This document shows positions 49,601-58,600 of a stretch of 64,000 nt of DNA, one piece after another. Position 1 is the stretch's first letter. Each line of letters opens with the position of its first letter. The notes below the pieces were generated by a model. The model saw nothing but the letters and a program-made list of their open reading frames with translations. It was not told the DNA's origin and made no database searches. The position numbers and the translations under genes were made by a program. This DNA is from Phlebotomus papatasi (Eukaryota; Arthropoda; Insecta; Diptera; Psychodidae): positions 23,870,001 through 23,934,000 of the forward strand of contig NC_077222.1 in NCBI RefSeq assembly GCF_024763615.1. Reading direction: 5' to 3'.

Positions 49601-52600
49601 TGAGAAATTTGATAGATTCCTAGGGTTTCCTGAATAATGGTATAGGTCGTATAGGTTTCTTGAAACTTTGTATGAATGCCCTGGGATTTCTGAAAAATTC
49701 TATGAGTTTCTCGGGTATCCTGTTAAATTGTCTGGATTCCCAGGGTTCCAAAAAAAATTTTGTGTGTTCCCTGGGCAACTTAAAAAATTGTATAGGTTCC
49801 CCGATTTCTCTGAAAAATTGTAAAGGTCCCTCGGATTTCCTGAAAAAATATATGGGTTCACTGGGTTCTTTGAAAAATGGTATGGATCACCAGATAAATT
49901 GTATGAGTTCTTCGGGTATCCTGATAAATTCTATAGATTGATTCCCCAGGTTCCCTGAAAATTGTATGGGTTCTCCGGAAAACTTTAAAAATTGTCCTAA
50001 AAAACTGTCTTGGTTCTCAAGGTTCCCAATAGATTATAAACTCCACGGATTCCCTAAAAATTTGTATGGTTTCTGTGAAAAATTGTATAGACTCCCAGGA
50101 TACCCTAAAAAATTGTTTGGGTTGAATTGAATTTATTGATTCATGACCAGGTTACATAATTAACATTTAGGACTATACAATAAAAAATACACGGTTTCCC
50201 GGATTCCTTGAAAATTTGAACAAGCTCCTCACAGGTATCCTGATAAATGCTATGTGTTTCCTAAAATAATTGCATAGATTCCCAGGGTTCCTACACTAAG
50301 AAAAAACCTAAAATGTTAAAACAATTCTATGGCAGAGTTGAATTAACTCCACGAATATCGATGTAATTGTTATTCTTTTTCATTGTAAATTTTAATAAAT
50401 AGAGTTGAAACAACTATTCGTGCACGTTGAATTAATTTGTCGGATATTTATGTAATTATTACTCTTTTTCGATGTAAAATTTCATCTCGACTGAAGTATA
50501 TGCTTAAGTGTTTTCGTTTTAAGAATATACTTCAGTCAAGAAGATTTTCGCGTGACAAACTTCATAAGTAACATCAACTAGAAATATGCTTAACAGTGTT
50601 TCATGAAGACATGTGCGTGCGGTTCGCGGAAACCTCGTATTTTACATTTCGTATTTTACATCTTCGTATTGCACATTTCGTATTGCGGAAACTTCGTATT
50701 TCAGCACATTTCGTATTTTACCATTTCGTATTTTACATTTCGTCTTTCATACATTTTGTACAAAAATTGAACATTTCGTCTGCCATACATTTCATACAAG
50801 CATATCAACCAATAAAATAATAGAATTGTAGTTTTATAAGGTCAAGGGCGCTATGCGCCTCGGGTCTAAGTTTGAAGTCGAACATCATGCTTTTTAATTA
50901 TTCATTTATTTAAAATTTTTATGTAAATTTCCAACTGCTTCAGCAAATATTTCAAATTTTACCACCAAGTCTGAGAAATATTGGTAAATGCTTACAATAT
51001 GCTCTTAAAACCCATTTGAGCCTTTTATTCATCAAGACATTAGATGGAGATTTTATAAAAGGGAAACGTGACCATTAAAATGGATTTTATAATAATTCCT
51101 TAAGTTTTTTTTTTGTAGATATATCTTGTGTAGCCGGGCTTTTGCCCTGAAAGATTCTTTATGGAGACCAAAGCTTTTCGCGGCCAATTGCCCAGCACCG
51201 CCCAGGCTCTGTGCCTCCATCCGATCTCTTCCAGGCCATGTTACCGACTGACTGACAGTTATCTCTTGTCTTATCTCCTGTTATCCTGTTAACCAAGGCC
51301 AAGCTCACAGACGACGAGCAACCGAACCAGTAAAAGGCATTGCTTGGAGCGGGAGGCGGGAAATATGAAGTTGCTGCGAACAGGGAAGGGATAGCCGAGC
51401 CATTGCCCTTAATTCGGGCCAACCCCCAGCAACGAAAGTTCCCTGTTTGAACACCATTCAGCAAACGCGTTCGGAACAGGGTTCGCTTCAATGTAAATCC
51501 TTACGGCGTGGGCAAAAACGAACGCGGTTGAAGCAATAGTTCTCCTTGGTGGCCACCACTTTCTGAACATTTGGGAGGCCGTGACCTTCGGGAAATGTCG
51601 AACAGGGAACTCTTTCGTTGCTGGGCCGCTCAGACCTTGCCGATTAGGGCTGAAATAGTTCCTAAACCAGGGCGTTAATTAATGGCTCAATGCTGGGTCC
51701 CCTTACCCTGTGTCAGACGTGTCGTTTTTATTTATTTTTTTTTATTTTATATTCCTTTTATTTCTTTCGTTTTGTTTTTCTATATTTTTGTTTCCGTGCC
51801 TTTGGTTTTTTTCATATCTGAATGTGGAATACGACGAAGTTGAAAGAAAATAAAATTCGTAAATTTTACTTTATATAGAAAAATTTTATTGCTAAGATAG
51901 TGAAAACTGAAAATTTTGAGAAATTCCGCGCAAAAATTTAATTATAGATCGGTTCGAATAGTCGTTTACGACTACTTTAATGCAATTTTCGACAGCCGCA
52001 TACTTTTTCTTGTACGGATTTCATTAAAAAAAATGTTTGGCAAAAAAAAACGTAATATATAAATAGGCTGCAGTTTTATGTGATAAAAAATAGAAATTTT
52101 TAAGTGTTAGAGAAACTTTCCTCCTGATAGCGAAATTGAGCTCGGCCATTGCCGCTCTGAATAAGGATAGGGAAGTGAGCGTATATGACAGCCTGCTGAT
52201 GATAGCTGCGTTAGTGTGCGACTTTGAGAATGCTCAGTTGTTTGCATGCGAAATGCTCCCACATTTTCTTAGTTTTTCGATAGTTTCTTAAGTTTTGGTG
52301 AAAAAATAACATTCAAATGTGGAGGTAAAATCCACTTTTGCCCGCCGTGTAGGCAGAACTGGGGCTTGCTCTCACTTGCTCGCAACCCCTCTTCGCTTGT
52401 TCCCGAAACTAATCTGACTGAATGGGCAGTAAGATAACTCCTTTCTCGAACTTTTGGAGAGAATGTCTTCTTCTCTCGCTGTCTAGTGATCGACTAATAC
52501 TGAGGGTGAGCGAGGATCGAACCGAGCAAGCGGCGCTAGCCGGCGATGATAACATCGCGAAACGGAAGAATGCCACAAGCGGGAGATTTTAAGCTTTAGG

Positions 52601-55600
52601 TGTCGGGGGAACTACCACACAAATTCCTTAAAACAAGTAATTTTTTAACATATAGTGATGAAAAACTAGTGAAAACAGTCCAAGAAATGATTAAAATCGC
52701 TAAAAGAACGAAACATAACCTAAATTTTGAAATGTCAAATAGACTCCGATATTTTGCTTCGAAAATGGGGCCTAAGTTATTAAATGGGGCTTCGAAATTG
52801 GTAAAACTTGGTTCTGTGATTCATGCCCAATTAGTCTTCAGTGATTTTTGCTCGAAATCTAGTCAATTTTTAATAGTTTTAACGAAATCAAAATACACGG
52901 TGTCAAAGGACGAAATGTTCACTTGGACTACCTCCATCTCATATCCAATAATAATAATACTGAGCGACAATGGCTCGGCTATCCCTTCCCTGTTCGCAGC
53001 AACTTCATATTTCCCGCCTCCCGCTCCAAGCAAGGCCTTTTACTGGTTCGGTTGCTCGTCGTCTGTGAGCTTGGCCTTGGTTAACAGGATAACAGGAGAT
53101 AAGACAAGAGATAACTGTCAGTCAGTCGGTAACATGGCCTGGAAGAGATCGGATGGAGGCACAGAGCCTAGGCGGTGCTGGGCAATTGGCCGCGAAAAGC
53201 TTTGGTCTCCATAAAGAATCTTTCAGGGCAAAAGCCCGGCTACACAAGATATATCTACAAAAAAAAAACTTAAGGAATTATTATAAAATCCATTTTAATG
53301 GTCACGTTTCCCTTTTATAAAATCTCCATCTAATGTCTTGATGAATAAAAGGCTCAAATGGGTTTTAAGAGCATATTGTAAGCATTTACCAATATTTCTC
53401 AGACTTGGTGGTAAAATTTGAAATATTTGCTGAAGCAGTTGGAAATTTACATAAAAATTTTAAATAAATGAATAATTAAAAAGCATGATGTTTGACTTCA
53501 AACTTAGACCCGAGGCGCATAGCGCCCTTGACCTTATAAAACTACAATTCTATTATTTTATTGGTTGATATGCTTGTATGAAATGTATGGCAGACGAAAT
53601 GTTCAATTTTTGTACAAAATGTATGAAAGACGAAATGTGAAATACGAAATGGTAAAATACGAAATGTGCTGAAATACGAAGTTTCCGCAATACGAAATGT
53701 GCAATACGAAGATGTAAAATACGAAATGTAAAATACGAGGTTTCCCAATCCCGTATATTTTAGGAAAGAAAGTTAAAACAACTCTTGCGAATATTACACC
53801 TAAATAGAAGTAAAATCATCTCTAAAATATAGTTATCGAAAATCACAACGAAAAAGAGTTAATTTAACATCGATTCGAGTAAGTTTTACTCGAATATTTT
53901 TCTGAGTGTATAAAATTGAAGTTCTCCACGAGTGCCGGGGTATTTGTAGGGGTTCCCTGAAAAATTGTATAGGTTCTTCAGGGTTACCTGAAAAATTGTA
54001 TAAATCCCTTGGGTGTCCTGATAAATTTGATAAGTTTCCTACATTCCCTAAAAAATTATGGAGTTCCGGAGTCCATGAAAAATTTTATGGATTCTCAGGG
54101 CTCCCAGAAAAAAATGGATAGGTTCCCCTGTTTTTCTAAAAATTATCAGTCTCCGGATTTCTTAACAAAAATCGGTGGTTCCCAGGGTTCTACGAAAAAT
54201 TATATGGGTTCCCTTAGTTCCTGTAAAATCGTATATTTTCCCTCGGTTTATAAAAAGGTTACCAGAATTCCCTGATAAATTGTATCGGTTCCCAGGGGTC
54301 CTTGAAAAATCGTTTAGCTTCCCAGGGTTCCCAGGGTTCTCTAAAAATAGTATGGGTTCCCAAGGTTCCTGGTAAAATGTATGCGTTTCTTAAGTCCAAT
54401 GAAAAAAATTGTATGGGTTCCCCAAGTTCCATGTAAAATAATCTAGGTTCCCAAGGTTCTTGGAAAATTTTACGGCTTTCTTGAAAAATTTTATAGGTTC
54501 TCCAGGTTTATAAAAAAATGTATCAGTTCCCCAGGTTCCCTGATAAAAATTGAATGGATTCCCGGGGTTCCTGACAAAACTGTATGGTTACCATTAAAAA
54601 TCATATAAGTTCTTTAGGTTTATAAAAAATACATAATTTTCTTAGATTGCTTGATAAATTGCATGGGTTCTTAAGCTTCCTAAAAATTTCTATACGTTTC
54701 CTAACCACATTGTCTCGAGTTCCTCAAAATAAGTTACTCCTTGATCCTGACATTTACGTTTAGAATTAAAAAAAATCCCTATAAAATTCCATCACTGAGA
54801 AAAAAACGGGGGTGCGATTAACTTTTTTTCCTCATAATTTTAACACTTTTTATGTGTAAAAATATATCAACATTTTTTAATGTTAATTTTACTCCTTTTT
54901 AAGGGTAAAATTAACATGAAAAAGGGTAGCTTTATGCCCTAATACACCTAAAAAGCATAATATTTGCACCGATTTCGGATCAATACTGCAGGGAAAAAAA
55001 AAACATTTCCGGAATGTAATTTTAACTTTTTCGGATTTCTCTCAGTGAGGATAAAGTTTAGGAGACAGTATTCAAGCCCATTGAATTGATGTCTCCTTTA
55101 AATTGTATTTTTAAATTAGTTGAAAGAGTTTAAATATCTGAATAGTGAGAAAAGAATATTAATGACCTGTCAGTGAAATTGAGATGTTTTTAACAATGTA
55201 ATATAGTTAAAGAATTTAAAATGTCATCAATCACTCTGCTTTCTTTTTTCATTGCACAAAAATCAAGACAGGACTCTCATTGTCTGAGTTTTTCCTCTTC
55301 AAGAAAAGTATCTTGCAAAAACTGTCCATCATTTTTCTACGATACAATACATGAGATTTTTTTCTTGAAGCTTTTCAGGCGCTTTCCATAGTTGCAAGCG
55401 CAACATGAAAGGCAGACTAGAGTGTCAGAAGGAAAAGTCCAAGTAAAGAACTTGTATATGTATACATGAAAAATTACTTAAATGTTTCCTTTTCATTGAA
55501 AAGTTTGTCTGTTGTAATTAAACTGCTGATGTTAGGATGCTTCTGTGCATTGCAGTTCTTCCTGGAAGTCTTTGCTGTGATGGTTCTGGTTGGAGTTGTG

Positions 55601-58600
55601 AACTTTTGGATGATTATCCCAACTGTTGTGATGTCTATCCTACTGTATACAATCAGGAGGATCTACATTAGTACGGGAAGAAGTATAAAACGCCTAGAGT
55701 CGATGAGTGAGTTGCAATCAGGATTTCTTTCAGGGAAATTCCACCCTTCCCCTATTCAAATGGTTTCCTCTTGTGGCATTTTTCTTCCACAGCACGTAGT
55801 CCAATTTTCTCTCATGTGAATGCCACGCTTCAGGGTCTGTCGACAATTCGTGCCCTCAAGGCTCAGTCCTACCTCCAATCTGAGTTCTATTTGCATCAGA
55901 ATGTGAACTCCTCAGCGTGGTATATGTACCTGGCAGCTACGAGATCCTTTGCCATGTGGCTGGACATCATCTGCGTTATTTACATTGCCATTGTCACTCT
56001 GAGCTTCCTGTTTCTGGACAATGGTGAGTGTCTCTGACTGAGTTTATTCGTAATTTACATTTTACTGCGGGAAAATTCTCATCTATTTCCCAATTGAATT
56101 TGAATTGGAACGTTTACAGTTTATGCTGGCTAGAGACTCATAGACTACGAAATTTATTCATAGCAATGTTTACAAAATTTCTTTTATTCATTGAGATCGA
56201 AATAGTCATACACCGAAAGGACTAGGATGGTAAAATTTACCATCCCAGTCATGGGCGTACCCTAGGTGCAGGGGGGGGCAGCTGCCCCTCCCCCTAGAAG
56301 CATAAAAAAAATTCAAAAACAAGTGAAAAGTAAAAAAAAAATATTTATACAGCAAAAAAAATTAGTTTGACCAGTAAAAAAATCAAAATCTTTCCAAAAA
56401 TGGGCCCAATTTTTCAATTCATAATGATCGAAACTTTCATGAAAATTCCGTGTTTTTAAAGTTGTAATTTTAACAACATCTCAAATTTGATGTTTTATTG
56501 CTCATTTGTAGAGGGTCAGTACAAAAATGAACTTATAAAAACTCAAAAACTATTAAAAAAAGGCAAGACTCTTGTACGTTCTGTACTACATTCAAGAATT
56601 AAAATAAGTATAAAAATGGGCAAATATTTCGTAAGTATTTTTCCTTTCTTTTTCTAACGCAATTTCAGTAATAAATTTATTCAGTAATATTTTTTTTTTT
56701 GAAAAGAAGGAAGTTGTCACGTAATCTTTTTCACATATTTAAAGAATATTTAAGAATTTATAACGAAAGCCTAAAAATCCACAGAGAAAGTAAAAATATA
56801 GTGTTAGAATATGTTTTAGAAAAGTCGTCCTTGAGTTCACCATATAAGAAAAAGGCAAGTTTCTTAAAATTATTCTACCGACTATTTTTAATAATTTCTT
56901 AATGGCCTATACACATTGGGAACTGTTTTCGTCAAAAATTATATTTTTGACAGAATTGTGACGTTTCCACCTAGAGAAGTGCAGAAAATTTCCTTCTAAA
57001 AAGCATTTGTTTTTTTTTTTGAAAATTACTCCCAATGTGTAGAGGCCTTAAGACATCTTAAAAACTCGTCGTGTCGGACCTCTAATTTCTTCAAGGGTTA
57101 TGTTTAAAAAAAAGCACCAAGGACTCCGAAAGTTTATTTGAAGCCATCAAATGGAGCAGTCAGATGTGAAATTTAAGAATATGTATGTAATTAAAGCTGA
57201 GGTCGTATATTGACTTTGAACTTTGATCTGTTGAGGGCCCATACAGGTCAAAAAGGCTGAAAATAGCATATTTTTTAACTTTTTTTTCTCAACATAATAA
57301 AAATTTTATTTAATTCAAGCTCTTATAGCCATATAAAATCATAATAACAACATTTAAACTATTTTTTTACATTTAAAAAAAAATAAAAATAAAAATTCGG
57401 CAGTTAGGATCTGATTTTCAGAAACGTTTAGGGGAAACTGGGCCACCATCAAACACGGGGTAGCACCAAACACTAATTTTTATTTTTAAACTACTTGGAC
57501 TATCTCGACCATTCCTTCAGTGGACAAGCATACCTATAATTCCTATAAATTTCTGTAAGTCTTGTCCTCTGAAGTCGAATATCTGATTGAAAAATCGCAG
57601 TGTTTGGTGGTACCCCGTGTTTGGTGGTGCCCCAGTTTCCCCTACTGAAAAAACTTACTTGAGAGTTTTTCTCAAAAAGACGTTTCCAAAAATTATGTGC
57701 CAAGTTCCAAGGAGTAAAGGTTAAATAAAATTAAAAAAAAATGCAGTTCAAATGTTGTATTTATACATACTTAAGAGCTTTAATTGAAATAATTTACGTT
57801 GACAAAAATGAAAGAAAAACTTCTGTTATTAGGCTGCGTGATCCATGTAACCCCTTAAGGGGTTACGTAGGTCAAACTGACTAAAAAAAAGCATATTTTT
57901 TTTCTAATATTTTTGCAACATAATAGAAAGTTTATTTAATTCAAGCTCTTAGGCATATAAAAGCACAACATTTAAAGTATATTTTCTGAAATTTTCTTCT
58001 AAAAATTTAGCTGTAGGGATCTGATTTTGGGAATTCGGAGACCTTTTTGAAAAAAAAAAATTACTTTTCTATGGACAAGATTTCTTGAAATAAATTCATC
58101 CAAAATCCAAAAATCAAATACTTCCTATAAGCTAATGAGTCGAAGCAGTCCTTGATCATCATCATCATTGTCATTTTCAACAGCATATCCCTATTGAAGT
58201 TGCGTCCTTGGACGAATGGCATTTTTGAAGTATTTTATACCATGTTTCGTTTTATAGAATAGGTTATGATCAAGTAAATATAAAATCCTTCGTTCGAGGA
58301 CTAGCTTAATTCATCACCTAACAGAAAATATTAACGTTTTTAATATTAGAAAACATAGCGCAATGGCTGAATTTTGATTTTTAAAAAAAAAATTAAAATG
58401 CAGAAAATATAGTTTAAATCTTGTTCTTTTTATGCCTAAGAACTTGAATTAATTTTTTTATTATGCTGGAAAAGAAATTTGAAAAAAATTCTGTTTATTA
58501 GTCTTAAGTAAATTTTCGTTAAAAAAATGTCAAAGCTGGAAATTTTCAGAAGCATATCATTAATTCTCAAAAGACTGATAGTCCTTTTTGTCTTGAAGGG

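Larger units (their letters stand above)
50628..53745. mobile_element. 3.1-kb element with ~0.78-kb inverted arms
   Basis: The left arm (50628 to about 51410) and right arm (about 52966-53745) are near-identical inverted repeats. They begin GGAAACCTCGTATTTTACAT and end ATGTAAAATACGAGGTTTCC. The outer arms consist of CGTATTTTACATTTCGTAT repeats; the inner arms are GC-richer. The 1.5-kb centre has its own small inverted repeat (CAACGAAAGTTCCCTG with CAGGGAACTCTTTCGTTG) and two open stretches (52094-52291 and 52600-53214). No transposase motif is recognised. The structure is like that of foldback transposons. High arm identity implies recent insertion or arm homogenisation. Confidence 0.8.
50294..53908 (+). 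mobile_element. TA-flanked MITE split by a 3.1-kb inverted-repeat element
   Basis: CACTAAGAAAAAACCTAAAA at the left and ATATTTTTCTGAGTG at the right form its ends, with TA at 50292-50293 and 53909-53910. Its body (GTTAAAACAATTCTATGGC, CATCTCGACTGAAGTATATG) resembles 44160-44350. The segment 50628-53745 is inserted inside it. Confidence 0.65.
48981..55555 (+). other. Intron 5 of ABCC copy 2 (6.6 kb)
   Basis: The donor GTGAGT follows 48980 and the acceptor TTGCAG precedes 55556. The same intron in copy 1 is 63 bp (688-750). The expansion consists of a tandem array cut by nested elements (49497-54720) and a CACTGAG-type MITE (54793-55047). 48981-49490 and 55050-55555 have no other recognisable feature. 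Confidence 0.88.

Noticed and set aside
49497..50291. CRISPR array
   Set aside because: Units are contiguous and degenerate without unique spacers, inside a eukaryotic intron.
49660..54375. Repeat-containing open frames with NSMG/LPEK-like periodic peptides
   Set aside because: They are translations of the degenerate tandem array and break at random positions; no splice context.
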